Source: Phytohabitans houttuyneae (GTDB taxonomy: Bacteria > Actinomycetota > Actinomycetes > Mycobacteriales > Micromonosporaceae). From it: a stretch of DNA of 64,000 nucleotides. The position numbers and the translations under genes were made by a program. This document shows positions 9,321-17,288 of this stretch, piece after piece. The stretch is from contig NZ_BLPF01000005.1 of assembly GCF_011764425.1 (NCBI RefSeq), positions 124,001-188,000 on the forward strand, given 5' to 3'. A model generated the notes under the pieces. The model was not told the origin of the DNA. It was given only the letters and a program-made list of their open reading frames with translations, and searched no databases. The number at the start of each line of letters is the position of its first letter. Position 1 is the stretch's first letter.

Positions 9321-10226
9321 GTGCTCCGCCGCCTCGCCCTCGCTTCCATCGTCGCCAACGTCGCCATCGTGGTGACGGGCGGCGCGGTGCGGCTGACCGA
9401 CTCCGGGCTGGGCTGCCCCACGTGGCCGCGCTGTACCGACGAGTCGTACACGACGACCGCCGAGATGGGCGTCCACGGCGTCATCGAGTTCGGCAACCGC
9501 CTGCTGACCTTCGTGGTCGCCGCGGTCGCGGTCGCCGGCGTGGTGGCCGCCTGGCGCCACCGGGGCCGCCTGCGGTGGCTCTCGGTCGCCGTCTTCCTGG
9601 GCATCCCCGCGCAGGGCGTGATCGGCGGCTTCACGGTCCTCACCGACCTCAACCCGTGGGTGGTCGGCCTGCACTTTCTCGCGTCGATCGCCGTGATCGC
9701 CCTGGCGTACGCCTTCTGGCGCGCCACCGACCCACCCGAGCCCGCGACACCGGTCCCGCCCGCGCTGCGCCCGCTGGCCTGGGCCGTGGCCATCGCGAGC
9801 GCCGCCGTGCTGGTGGTCGGCACGTGGGTCACGGGCAGCGGCCCGCACTCCGGCGACCACGGTGCCGCCCGCAACGGCCTGGACCCCGAGACCATCTCCC
9901 AGGTACACGCCGACCTGGTGTTCCTGCTGATCGGCCTGACGGTGGCCGCGTGGATCACTCTGCGCGCGATGGGCCAGCGCACTGCCGCCCGCGCGGCGGC
10001 GGTGCTGCTCGCGGTCGAGCTCGGCCAGGGCCTGATCGGCTTCGTGCAGTACTTCACCGACCTGCCGGTCCTGCTGGTCGGCGCCCACATGCTCGGCGCC
10101 TGTTTGGTCTGGCTCGCCACGCTGTCGCTCGTCTGGTCCCTGCGCCCCGCGTCCACACCACCCGCCGCCCAGACCGACGCTCCGGCCCACACCCAGCCGG
10201 TCCCCATCCCCGCCCACGTCCCGTAG
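9321..10226 (+). CDS. ctaA: Heme A synthase (COX15/CtaA family)
   Basis: Polytopic membrane enzyme that oxidises the C8 methyl of heme O to a formyl group, giving heme A for cytochrome aa3 oxidase; partner of ctaB at 3.6 kb. 301 residues with about eight membrane helices. Family hallmarks: TGGAVRLTDSGLGCPTWPRC early, GVHGVIEFGNRLLTF with a heme-ligand His and the ExxxR pair, NPWVVGLHFLASI, VLVVGTWVTGSGPHSGD, and the C-terminal VGAHMLGACLVW. The cysteine in the first extracytoplasmic loop (GLGCP) is present. The C-terminal tail is Pro-rich and unremarkable. The start is the leaderless GTG described above. Confidence 0.95.
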   Translation: MLRRLALASIVANVAIVVTGGAVRLTDSGLGCPTWPRCTDESYTTTAEMGVHGVIEFGNRLLTFVVAAVAVAGVVAAWRHRGRLRWLSVAVFLGIPAQGVIGGFTVLTDLNPWVVGLHFLASIAVIALAYAFWRATDPPEPATPVPPALRPLAWAVAIASAAVLVVGTWVTGSGPHSGDHGAARNGLDPETISQVHADLVFLLIGLTVAAWITLRAMGQRTAARAAAVLLAVELGQGLIGFVQYFTDLPVLLVGAHMLGACLVWLATLSLVWSLRPASTPPAAQTDAPAHTQPVPIPAHVP

Positions 10227-10249
10227 CTCCGTCCCACCGCACCGAGACC

Positions 10250-10281
10250 TCCGGACCACCGCGGACATCGCGGTAGCTCAA
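10250..10281 (+). repeat. Intergenic two-hairpin repeat, right half (copy A)
   Basis: Partial copy of the dispersed repeat: from TCCGGACCACCGCGG through the ACCGCG-loop-CGCGGT hairpin to TAGCTCAA. It lies 23 bases after the ctaA stop. The left half found in full copies is missing. No gene is seen in the rest of the 283-base spacer to sufR. Confidence 0.7.
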
Positions 10282-10473
10282 ATCCTGGTCCTGAAGCGGG
10301 TCGGCGAGCGCCCCCGGCCGCGGAAGAGTGCCCAGCCGCGGCGGGGGGCCGGCGGCCACGTAGCATCGCAGTGCGGCGCGGTCCAGGCCGCCCACAATGG
10401 GGCGAAGCGGACGACTCGCACGATCGGGGGATTCTGGGCTCACCCCGGTGGGGTGGATCACGCCGACCCGGGT

Positions 10474-10509
10474 TTGCGGGCGCTCGCGGAAATACGTAAC
10501 GTGGGCGTT
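10474..10509 (+). promoter_or_regulatory. sufR promoter with overlapping palindrome
   Basis: TTGCGG (10474-10479), a 17-base spacer and TAACGT (10497-10502) form a good promoter. The GTG at 10510 follows seven bases later, so sufR is probably leaderless. The inverted repeat AACG-TGGG-CGTT (10498-10509) overlaps the -10 box and start point, the right place for autorepression by SufR. Binding by SufR is inference. Confidence 0.55.
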
Positions 10510-11205
10510 GTGAAAAACGTGGCGGCGCTCCCTGAGCACCCGGCGGCGGTCGACGGGCGCACCCGTGACCGCGTTGCCCGGCTGCTCCTGGCGCACGGCT
10601 CGGCCACCGCGGCCGAGCTTGGCGCCGAGCTGGGGCTCAGCTCCGCCGCCATCCGCAAGCACCTTGACGCCATGCTGGCCGACGGGGCCGTCGTCTCGCG
10701 CGAGCGCCCGGTTCGGGGCCACCGAGGCCGCGGGCGACCTGCCCGCGTGTTCGTGCTGACGGACGCCGGCAAGCAGGACTGCGGCACCCACTTCTACGAC
10801 GGCATGGCCACCGCCGCGCTGCGCTGGATCTCCCGTAACAACGGGGCGGCAGCGGTGTCGGAGTTCGCCGCCGAGCAGGTGTCCGGGCTGGAGGCGCGCT
10901 GCCGCGCCGCGATGGAGGGGGCCGGTGAGGACCCGCTCGCGCGTGCCGAGGCGCTCGCCGACGCCCTGACCGCGGAGGGCTACGCTGCCAACGCGTCGAC
11001 CATCGCGTCCGGCGGCCAGCTCTGCCAGCACCACTGCCCGGTGGCGCACGTGGCCGCCGAGTTTCCCCAGCTGTGCGAGGCCGAGACCGCGGTGATCTCC
11101 CGCCTGATCGGCACCCACGTGCAGCGCCTAGCCACCATCGCGCACGGCGACGGGGTGTGCACCACGCACATTCCGGCACAAACAATCACGGTGAGGACCG
11201 AATAG
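10510..11205 (+). CDS. sufR: Fe-S-sensing transcriptional regulator SufR
   Basis: DeoR/ArsR-like winged-helix repressor that senses cluster status and controls the suf operon. The N-terminal HTH (RDRVARLLLAHGSATAAELG then SAAIRKHLDAMLADG) and wing (GRGRPARVFVLT) are clear. The C-terminal half carries the cysteines expected to hold a [4Fe-4S] cluster: LCQHHCPVAHV, QLCEAE and GVCTTH. 231 residues. The frame is open further upstream (to 10453), but the GTG at 10510 is favoured because a -10 box sits seven bases before it and the protein then has a normal length. The stop TAG abuts the sufB ATG, so repressor and target genes are cotranscribed. Confidence 0.93.
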   Translation: MKNVAALPEHPAAVDGRTRDRVARLLLAHGSATAAELGAELGLSSAAIRKHLDAMLADGAVVSRERPVRGHRGRGRPARVFVLTDAGKQDCGTHFYDGMATAALRWISRNNGAAAVSEFAAEQVSGLEARCRAAMEGAGEDPLARAEALADALTAEGYAANASTIASGGQLCQHHCPVAHVAAEFPQLCEAETAVISRLIGTHVQRLATIAHGDGVCTTHIPAQTITVRTE

Positions 11206-12624
11206 ATGACCGAGCAGATGACCCAAGCGGAGCAGCTCGCCGTCCTCGGTAACTACGAGTACGGCTGGGCCGACTCGGACGTCGCCGGCGCCGCCGCACA
11301 GCGGGGTCTCAACGAGGCGGTCGTCCGCGACATCTCGGCGAAGAAGAACGAGCCGGAGTGGATGCTCGACCTGCGGCTCAAGGGCCTGCGGCTGTTCGGT
11401 CGCAAGCCGATGCCCGCCTGGGGCGCCGACCTCACCGGCATTGACTTCAACAACATCAAGTACTTCGTGCGCTCCACGGAGAAGCAGGCGGCCACCTGGG
11501 ACGACCTGCCCGCCGACATCAAGAACACGTACGACAAGCTGGGCATCCCCGAGGCGGAGAAGCAGCGCCTCGTGGCGGGTGTCGCCGCGCAGTACGAGTC
11601 CGAGGTCGTCTACCACAAGATCCGTGAGGACCTTGAGGAGCAGGGCGTCGTCTTCCTCGACACCGACACCGCGCTCAAGGAGCACCCGGAGCTCTTCAAG
11701 GAGTACTTCGGCACGGTGATCCCGGTCGGCGACAACAAGTTCGCCGCGCTCAACACCGCGGTGTGGTCCGGTGGCTCGTTCATCTACGTGCCGAAGGGCG
11801 TAAACGTGGAGATCCCGCTCCAGGCCTACTTCCGGATCAACACGGAAAACATGGGCCAGTTCGAGCGGACCCTGATCATCGTCGACGAGGGTGCGTACGT
11901 GCACTACGTCGAGGGCTGCACCGCGCCGATCTACTCCTCCGACTCGCTGCACAGCGCGGTCGTCGAGATCATCGTGAAGAAGAACGCGCGCTGCCGGTAC
12001 ACGACGATCCAGAACTGGTCGAACAACGTCTACAACCTGGTCACCAAGCGCGCCGTGGCGCACGAGGGCGCGACCATGGAGTGGATCGACGGCAACATCG
12101 GCTCCAAGGTCACGATGAAGTACCCGGCCGTGTACATGACCGGCGACCACGCCAAGGGCGAGGTGCTCTCGGTCGCGATGGCCGGCGAGGGGCAGCACCA
12201 GGACGCCGGCGCCAAGATGGTGCACGCCGCGCCCAACACGTCCTCCACCATCATCAGCAAGTCGATCGCCCGTGGCGGCGGCCGCACCTCGTACCGGGGC
12301 CTGGTCCAGGTGCTCGAGGGCTCGCACCACAGCAAGAGCACGGTGAAGTGCGACGCGCTGCTGGTCGACACGATCTCGCGCTCCGACACGTACCCGTACG
12401 TGGACATCCGCGAGGACGACGTCTCGATGGGTCACGAGGCGACCGTCTCCAAGGTCAGTGAGGACCAGCTCTTCTACCTGATGAGCCGGGGCCTGACCGA
12501 GGACGAGGCGATGGCGATGATCGTGCGCGGCTTCATCGAGCCGATCGCCAAGGAGCTCCCGATGGAGTACGCGCTGGAGCTCAACCGCCTCATCGAACTG
12601 CAGATGGAAGGAGCCGTCGGCTAG
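11206..12624 (+). CDS. sufB: Fe-S cluster scaffold subunit SufB
   Basis: Core scaffold of the SUF machinery; with SufC and SufD it forms the SufBC2D complex that receives sulfur from SufS/SufU and assembles clusters in the cytosol. 472 residues, typical length. Hallmarks: [14 protein letters not shown], the long beta-helix part beginning about [40 protein letters not shown] with the conserved Cys, [18 protein letters not shown], and the C-terminal [17 protein letters not shown] that binds SufC. Starts directly at the sufR stop and ends directly at the sufD start. Confidence 0.97.
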   Translation: MTEQMTQAEQLAVLGNYEYGWADSDVAGAAAQRGLNEAVVRDISAKKNEPEWMLDLRLKGLRLFGRKPMPAWGADLTGIDFNNIKYFVRSTEKQAATWDDLPADIKNTYDKLGIPEAEKQRLVAGVAAQYESEVVYHKIREDLEEQGVVFLDTDTALKEHPELFKEYFGTVIPVGDNKFAALNTAVWSGGSFIYVPKGVNVEIPLQAYFRINTENMGQFERTLIIVDEGAYVHYVEGCTAPIYSSDSLHSAVVEIIVKKNARCRYTTIQNWSNNVYNLVTKRAVAHEGATMEWIDGNIGSKVTMKYPAVYMTGDHAKGEVLSVAMAGEGQHQDAGAKMVHAAPNTSSTIISKSIARGGGRTSYRGLVQVLEGSHHSKSTVKCDALLVDTISRSDTYPYVDIREDDVSMGHEATVSKVSEDQLFYLMSRGLTEDEAMAMIVRGFIEPIAKELPMEYALELNRLIELQMEGAVG

Positions 12625-13779
12625 ATGACCGACACCCTGGCCGCAGGTGCACCGAAGACGCTGAGCCCACCCAAGAGCAAAGCGCAGGCGCTGCGGTCGT
12701 ACGACGTCGCCGATTTCCCCGCCCTCACCGGCCTGGAGGAAGACTGGCGCTTCACGCCGCTCAAGCGCCTCCGCGGCCTGACCGGCGACGTGGTCGGTGG
12801 TCCCGCTCCCGCCATCGGGTACACGTCGCTTCCGGCCGGCGTCAGCGTGTCCACTGTGGACAAGACTGATGCGCGGATCGGTAGCGTGCTGACGCCGTTC
12901 GACCGGGTCAGCGCCCTCGCCTACGGCCGCGTGACCCAGGCGTCCGTGATCGCGGTCGACGCCGAGTCGGTGCTCGACGCGCCAGCCATCCTCAAGGTGG
13001 TCGGCGACGGCGCGGTGAGCTTCGGGCACACGTTCATCGAGGTCGGGCGGTTCGCCGAGGCCACGATCGTGCTGGAGCAGACCGGTTCGGTCACGCTCGC
13101 CGACAACGTCGAGGTCGCGATCGCCGACGGTGCGAAGCTCACTTTCGTCACCGTGGCCGACTGGGCCCCCGACGCCGTGCAGGCGCAGCACATCCGCTTC
13201 CGGCTCGGCCGCGACGCGCGGGTGACGCACGTGCAGGTGTCGCTCGGCGGTGACCTTGTGCGGCAGTACACAAGCGTCGACTACACCGGGCGCGGCGGCG
13301 AGGCCGAGCTCTACGGGCTGTACTTCGCCGACGCCGGCCAGCACCTCGAGCACCGCCAGCTCGTCGACCACAGCGTGCCGGACTGCCGCAGCTACGTCGG
13401 CTACCGCGGGGCGCTGCAGGGCGAGGGCGCGCACACCGTGTGGGTCGGCGATGTGCTGATCCAGGTGCAGGCGACCGGCACCGACACGTACGAGATCAAC
13501 CGCAACCTCGTGCTGACGGACGGTGCGCGGGCGGACTCGGTACCCAATCTGGAGATCGAGACCGGCGAGGTGGCCGGCGCCGGCCACGCGAGCGCGACCG
13601 GCCGATTCGATGACGAGCAGCTTTTCTATCTGATGGCCCGGGGGATCCCGGAGTCCGAGGCGCGCAAGCTCGTCGTGCGCGGCTTCTTCGCCGAGCTGAT
13701 CAACAAGATCCCCGTCGAGGAGCTGCGCGAGCGGCTCGGCGCCTCGATCGAGGAGCGCCTGCTGAAGGCGGGCACATGA
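12625..13779 (+). CDS. sufD: Fe-S cluster assembly protein SufD
   Basis: SufB paralogue, the second scaffold subunit of SufBC2D. 384 residues. The N-terminus is helical (LRSYDVADFPALTGLEEDWRFTPL); the beta-helix domain includes FGHTFIEVGRFAEATIVLEQ and HLEHRQLVDHSVPDCRSYVGYRG, with the conserved His used in cluster assembly; the C-terminal ARGIPESEARKLVVRGFFAELI mirrors that of SufB and contacts SufC. No spacer to sufB, and it overlaps the ferredoxin gene by ATGA, so the cassette is strictly coupled. Confidence 0.96.
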   Translation: MTDTLAAGAPKTLSPPKSKAQALRSYDVADFPALTGLEEDWRFTPLKRLRGLTGDVVGGPAPAIGYTSLPAGVSVSTVDKTDARIGSVLTPFDRVSALAYGRVTQASVIAVDAESVLDAPAILKVVGDGAVSFGHTFIEVGRFAEATIVLEQTGSVTLADNVEVAIADGAKLTFVTVADWAPDAVQAQHIRFRLGRDARVTHVQVSLGGDLVRQYTSVDYTGRGGEAELYGLYFADAGQHLEHRQLVDHSVPDCRSYVGYRGALQGEGAHTVWVGDVLIQVQATGTDTYEINRNLVLTDGARADSVPNLEIETGEVAGAGHASATGRFDDEQLFYLMARGIPESEARKLVVRGFFAELINKIPVEELRERLGASIEERLLKAGT

Positions 13780-14123
13780 TCAAGGTCTGTTCCGTGGAGG
13801 ACGTGCCCAAGGGCTCCTCAGTCGCCGCCGCCATCGACGGCGTCGAGGTCGCGCTGGTGCACGCCGAAGACGACAACTTCTACGCCATCCACGACATGTG
13901 CTCGCACGCCGAGGTGCCGCTCTCGGAGGGTGAGGTCGACGGCTGCACGCTCGAGTGCTGGCTGCACGGCTCCCGCTTCGACCTGCGCACCGGCCAGCCC
14001 ACCGGCCTGCCGGCCACCGAGCCCGTCCCGATCTACCCGGTCGAGGTCCGCGACGGCGACGTCTATATCTCAGTTGACGAAAATGGCCGGCCCAAACCTA
14101 GCAATGGAGTACACCCGTCATGA
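13776..14123 (+). CDS. Rieske-type [2Fe-2S] ferredoxin of the suf operon
   Basis: Small (115 residues) Rieske ferredoxin, of the kind annotated as the ferredoxin subunit of non-heme iron oxygenases. The two ligand pairs are present: Cys42-Ser-His44 (MCSHAEVPLS) and Cys61-Trp-Leu-His64 (CWLHGSRFDL). It sits between sufD and sufC with ATGA overlaps on both sides, a conserved actinobacterial arrangement, so it probably serves cluster assembly, perhaps as an electron donor, rather than a dioxygenase. That role is inferred from position only. Confidence 0.9.
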   Translation: MIKVCSVEDVPKGSSVAAAIDGVEVALVHAEDDNFYAIHDMCSHAEVPLSEGEVDGCTLECWLHGSRFDLRTGQPTGLPATEPVPIYPVEVRDGDVYISVDENGRPKPSNGVHPS

Positions 14124-14893
14124 GCACCCTGGAGATCCGCGACCTGCAGGTGTCGGTCAAGCTGCCCGAGGGTGAGCTGAAGCCGATCCTCGCCGGGGTC
14201 AACCTGACCGTCCGCGCTGGTGAGACGCACGCGATCATGGGGCCGAACGGGTCGGGCAAGTCCACCCTGGCGTACTCGATCGCCGGCCACCCCAAGTACC
14301 AGGTCACCGCCGGCACCGTCACCCTCGACGGCGCCGACGTGCTGTCCATGACCGTCGACGAGCGGGCCCGGGCGGGCCTCTTCCTCGCCATGCAGTACCC
14401 GGTGGAGGTCCCCGGCGTCTCGGTGGCCAACTTCCTGCGCACCGCCAAGACCGCGATCGACGGCGAGGCGCCGAAGCTGCGCACCTGGGCCGGTGAGCTG
14501 CGCGGCGCGATGGAGCGGCTGCACATGGACCCCGCCTTCGCCCAGCGCAACGTCAACGAGGGCTTCTCCGGCGGTGAGAAGAAGCGCCACGAGATCATGC
14601 AGCTCGAGCTGCTCAACCCGCGCGTGGCGATCCTCGACGAGACCGACTCCGGCCTCGACATCGACGCGCTGCGCGTGGTCAGCGAGGGCGTCAACCGCGT
14701 CCGCGCCACCGGCGAGACCGGCCTGCTGCTGATCACGCACTACACCCGGATCCTCCGGTACATCCAGCCCGACTTCGTGCACGTCTTCGTGGCCGGCCGG
14801 ATCGTCGAGGAGGGCGGCCCGGAGCTCGCCGAAAAGCTCGAAGCCGAGGGCTACGAGCGCTACCTGGCAGGGGCCGGACCGGCCACCGCCTGA
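14120..14893 (+). CDS. sufC: Fe-S cluster assembly ATPase SufC
   Basis: Cytosolic ABC-type ATPase of the SufBC2D scaffold; ATP binding drives SufB/SufD rearrangement. 257 residues. Walker A MGPNGSGKST, signature FSGGEKKRHEI (SufC-specific form), Walker B VAILDETDSGLDIDALR and the switch His in LLITHYTRIL. Also the SufC-typical LFLAMQYPVEVPGVS. Overlaps the ferredoxin gene by four bases. Confidence 0.97.
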   Translation: MSTLEIRDLQVSVKLPEGELKPILAGVNLTVRAGETHAIMGPNGSGKSTLAYSIAGHPKYQVTAGTVTLDGADVLSMTVDERARAGLFLAMQYPVEVPGVSVANFLRTAKTAIDGEAPKLRTWAGELRGAMERLHMDPAFAQRNVNEGFSGGEKKRHEIMQLELLNPRVAILDETDSGLDIDALRVVSEGVNRVRATGETGLLLITHYTRILRYIQPDFVHVFVAGRIVEEGGPELAEKLEAEGYERYLAGAGPATA

Positions 14894-14903
14894 GGGGTTA
14901 CAC

Positions 14904-14984
14904 ATGAGCGAGCTTGCGAGCGAATCATCCAACTCAGCGAATTCGTGGCCGCGGGCGGCGAGAAGCCGGGAGACCGGATCATGA
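14904..14984 (+). CDS. 26-codon leader ORF coupled to sufS
   Basis: ATG at 14904 opens a short frame (MSELASESSNSANSWPRA...) that ends in a TGA (14982-14984) overlapping the sufS ATG (14981) as ATGA. It occupies the only sizeable gap in the operon. Its first bases, GAGCGAGCTTGCGAGCGA, resemble the SERSER/SELASE-type leaders I recall before many Micromonosporaceae genes. It could be a coupling peptide or merely repeat-derived sequence. Confidence 0.4.
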   Translation: MSELASESSNSANSWPRAARSRETGS

Positions 14985-16270
14985 CCATCACGATCCCGGA
15001 GGGCATGCCGCAGTACGGCGACGTGCCTCGCTTCGACGTGGAGAAGGTGCGCGCCGACTTCCCGATCCTGGGTCGGGAGGTCAACGGCCACCCGATGGTG
15101 TACCTGGACAGCGGCAACACCTCGCAGAAGCCGCGCCAGGTGATCGACGCGATGACGGAGCACCTCGAGCGGCACAACGGCAACGTGGCCCGCTCGGTGC
15201 ACCAGGTCGGCACCGAGGCGACGGAGGCGTACGAGGGGGCCCGCGCCAAGGTGGCCCACTTCGTCAACGCCGCGCGCCCCGAGGAGATCGTCTTCGTCAA
15301 GAACGCGACCGAGGCGATCAACCTCGTGGCGTACGCGATCTCCAACTCGCCGAAGGGCTCGCGGCTCGCGATCGGCCCCGGCGACGAGATCGTGATCTCC
15401 GAGATGGAGCACCACTCCAACATCGTGCCGTGGCAGCTGCTGTGCGAGCGCACCGGCGCGACGCTGCGGTGGTTCCGGGTGACCGACGCCGGCCGCCTCG
15501 ACCTCGAAGACCTGGACGAGCTTGTCAACGAGCGCACCAAGCTCGTGTCGTACGCGCTCGTCTCCAACGTCCTCGGCACCATCAACCCCACCTCCGCCAT
15601 CACCACGCGGGCGCACGAGGTGGGCGCGCTGGTACTGCTCGACGCCTCGCAGGCCGCGCCGCACATCCCGGTCGACGTGGCTGATCTGGGCGCCGACTTC
15701 CTGGCGTTCACCGGGCACAAGATGTGCGGTCCCACCGGCATCGGCGTGCTGTGGGGACGGCACGAGCTGCTGGAGGCGATGCCGCCGGTGCTCGGCGGCG
15801 GCTCCATGATCGAGACGGTCACGATGGAGCGGTCGACGTTCGCGCCGCCGCCGGCCCGGTTCGAGGCGGGCACCCCGCCGATCGCCGAGGCCGTGGGGCT
15901 GGGCGCCGCCGTCGACTACCTCACCGGCATCGGCATGGAAGCCATCCGGTGGCACGAGAAGGAGCTCGCGGCGTACGCGCTGGACGCCCTCGCCACCGTG
16001 CCCGGCCTGCGCATCTTCGGTCCCACCACGCCGGTGGGCCGGGGCGGCACGATCTCGTTCGGGCTCGACGGGATACATCCACACGACGTGGGGCAGATCC
16101 TCGACTCGGTCGGCGTGGAGGTGCGCGTCGGCCACCACTGCGCCCGTCCGCTCTGCGTGCGGTACGGGGTGCCCGCCATGACCCGGGCGTCGTTCTACCT
16201 CTACACGACGGCTGGCGAGGTCGACGCGCTGGTGCGCGGCCTCGAGCAGGTTCGGAAGGTGTTCGACTGA
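14981..16270 (+). CDS. sufS: Cysteine desulfurase SufS
   Basis: PLP-dependent class V aminotransferase-fold enzyme that takes sulfur from cysteine and passes it to SufU. 429 residues. Hallmarks: VYLDSGNTSQKP, the His in EMEHHSNIVPWQ, ASQAAPHIPVDV, the PLP Lys in FTGHKMCGPTGIG, and the catalytic-loop cysteine in GHHCARPLC. An in-frame ATG at 14945 exists, but the ATG at 14981 (MTITIPEGMPQYGDV) gives the usual N-terminus, has GGGAGA upstream and overlaps the stop of the short leader ORF. Overlaps sufU as TGATG. Confidence 0.96.
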   Translation: MTITIPEGMPQYGDVPRFDVEKVRADFPILGREVNGHPMVYLDSGNTSQKPRQVIDAMTEHLERHNGNVARSVHQVGTEATEAYEGARAKVAHFVNAARPEEIVFVKNATEAINLVAYAISNSPKGSRLAIGPGDEIVISEMEHHSNIVPWQLLCERTGATLRWFRVTDAGRLDLEDLDELVNERTKLVSYALVSNVLGTINPTSAITTRAHEVGALVLLDASQAAPHIPVDVADLGADFLAFTGHKMCGPTGIGVLWGRHELLEAMPPVLGGGSMIETVTMERSTFAPPPARFEAGTPPIAEAVGLGAAVDYLTGIGMEAIRWHEKELAAYALDALATVPGLRIFGPTTPVGRGGTISFGLDGIHPHDVGQILDSVGVEVRVGHHCARPLCVRYGVPAMTRASFYLYTTAGEVDALVRGLEQVRKVFD

Positions 16271-16761
16271 TGGAGTTCGAGCAGCTGTACCAGGAAATCA
16301 TCCTCGACCACTACAAGCACCCGCACGGCCGTGGGCTGCGCGAGCCTGGTGCCGGCTCGTCGGTGGGCGAGGCGCATCACGTCAACCCCACCTGCGGTGA
16401 CGAGGTCACCATCCGGGTGGCCACCGACGGCGACGAGCTGACCGACATCTCGTACGACGGCATGGGCTGCTCGATCAGCCAGGCCTCGGCGAGCGTGCTG
16501 CACGAGCTGCTGCGCGGCCAAGAAGCCGGCCGGGCGTTCAAGATCATGGACGGCTTCGTCGAGCTGATGGGCGGCCGGGGCCAGGTGACGCCCGACGAGG
16601 AGCTGCTCGGCGACGGCATCGCCTTCGCCGGCGTGGCCCGCTACCCGGCGCGCGTGAAGTGCGCGTTGTTACCGTGGATGGCGTTCAAGGACGCCGCGGT
16701 GCGGGCCGGCGTGACCGGCTCGCCTTCGTCCGCCGCTGCATCGGAGGTACAGGGATCATGA
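16270..16761 (+). CDS. sufU: SufU, zinc-dependent sulfurtransferase partner of SufS
   Basis: IscU-like protein which, in Gram-positive SUF systems, accepts persulfide sulfur from SufS at a zinc site. 163 residues. The three ligand cysteines are in NPTCGDEV, GMGCSISQAS and VKCALLPW, with the SufU-type insertion (QEAGRAFKIMDGFVELM) between the second and third. Start overlaps the sufS stop, and its own stop overlaps the following gene as ATGA. Confidence 0.95.
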   Translation: MEFEQLYQEIILDHYKHPHGRGLREPGAGSSVGEAHHVNPTCGDEVTIRVATDGDELTDISYDGMGCSISQASASVLHELLRGQEAGRAFKIMDGFVELMGGRGQVTPDEELLGDGIAFAGVARYPARVKCALLPWMAFKDAAVRAGVTGSPSSAAASEVQGS

Positions 16762-17096
16762 GTGACGTGACGAAGTCCGCCGTCGCGGACGTCGAAGAGG
16801 CGATGAAGGACGTCGTCGACCCCGAGCTGGGCATCAACGTCGTCGACCTCGGCCTCGTCTACGGCATCCACGTCGACGACGAAAACGTGGCGACGCTGGA
16901 CATGACGCTGACGTCGGCGGCCTGCCCGCTCACGGACGTGATCGAGGACCAGACGCGTTCCGCGCTGACCACCGGCCCGGGCGGCGGCCTGGTGAAGGAC
17001 TTCCGCATCAACTGGGTGTGGCTGCCGCCGTGGGGCCCGGACAAGATTACGGACGAGGGCCGCGACCAGCTGCGGGCGCTCGGCTTCAACGTCTGA
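16758..17096 (+). CDS. MIP18/PaaD-like (SufT-type) Fe-S assembly factor
   Basis: 112-residue DUF59/MIP18 family protein, last gene of the suf operon. Shows the family core VKDVVDPELGINVVDLGLVYGI in slightly divergent form, then LTSAACPLTDVIEDQ with the conserved Cys, and a Trp/Pro-rich end (VWLPPWGPDKIT). Homologues (SufT, PaaD) help Fe-S protein maturation; the exact step in this organism is not known. The frame is open upstream inside sufU, but the ATG at 16758, overlapping the sufU stop, gives the family's normal length. Confidence 0.9.
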   Translation: MSDVTKSAVADVEEAMKDVVDPELGINVVDLGLVYGIHVDDENVATLDMTLTSAACPLTDVIEDQTRSALTTGPGGGLVKDFRINWVWLPPWGPDKITDEGRDQLRALGFNV

Positions 17097-17224
17097 CGAC
17101 CTTCGCGGGGCGGGTGGGCGGCCGCGGCACGTTGGTTGCCCGGCCGGCGCCGAGGGTTGGCCGCGCCGCTAGCCGAGGCGCCGGGGCCGCCTTTGCCGTA
17201 CATCAGGTAGCCGCCGCGCTGGAG

Positions 17225-17286
17225 GACCGCGGAGGGTGAGGCTGCGGGAGCAACGGTCCGGACCACCGCGGACATCGCGGTAGCTC
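17225..17286 (+). repeat. Intergenic two-hairpin repeat, full copy (B)
   Basis: Full-length copy: ACCGCGGAGGGTGAGG, then GCGGGAGCAACGGTCC and GGACCACCGCGG, ending in the CGCGGTAGCTC hairpin. It fills the convergent gap between the suf operon and the SARP gene, ending two bases before the SARP stop. Likely to function as, or with, a transcription terminator. Confidence 0.75.
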
Positions 17287-17288
17287 GG

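Noticed and set aside
6026-10366. Very long open frame on the minus strand (over 1400 codons) opposite the subtilase and ctaA
   Set aside because: Shadow of GC-rich coding DNA: Arg/Ala/Gly/His-rich translation, no motif, no ribosome-binding site, and the plus-strand genes have intact active sites.
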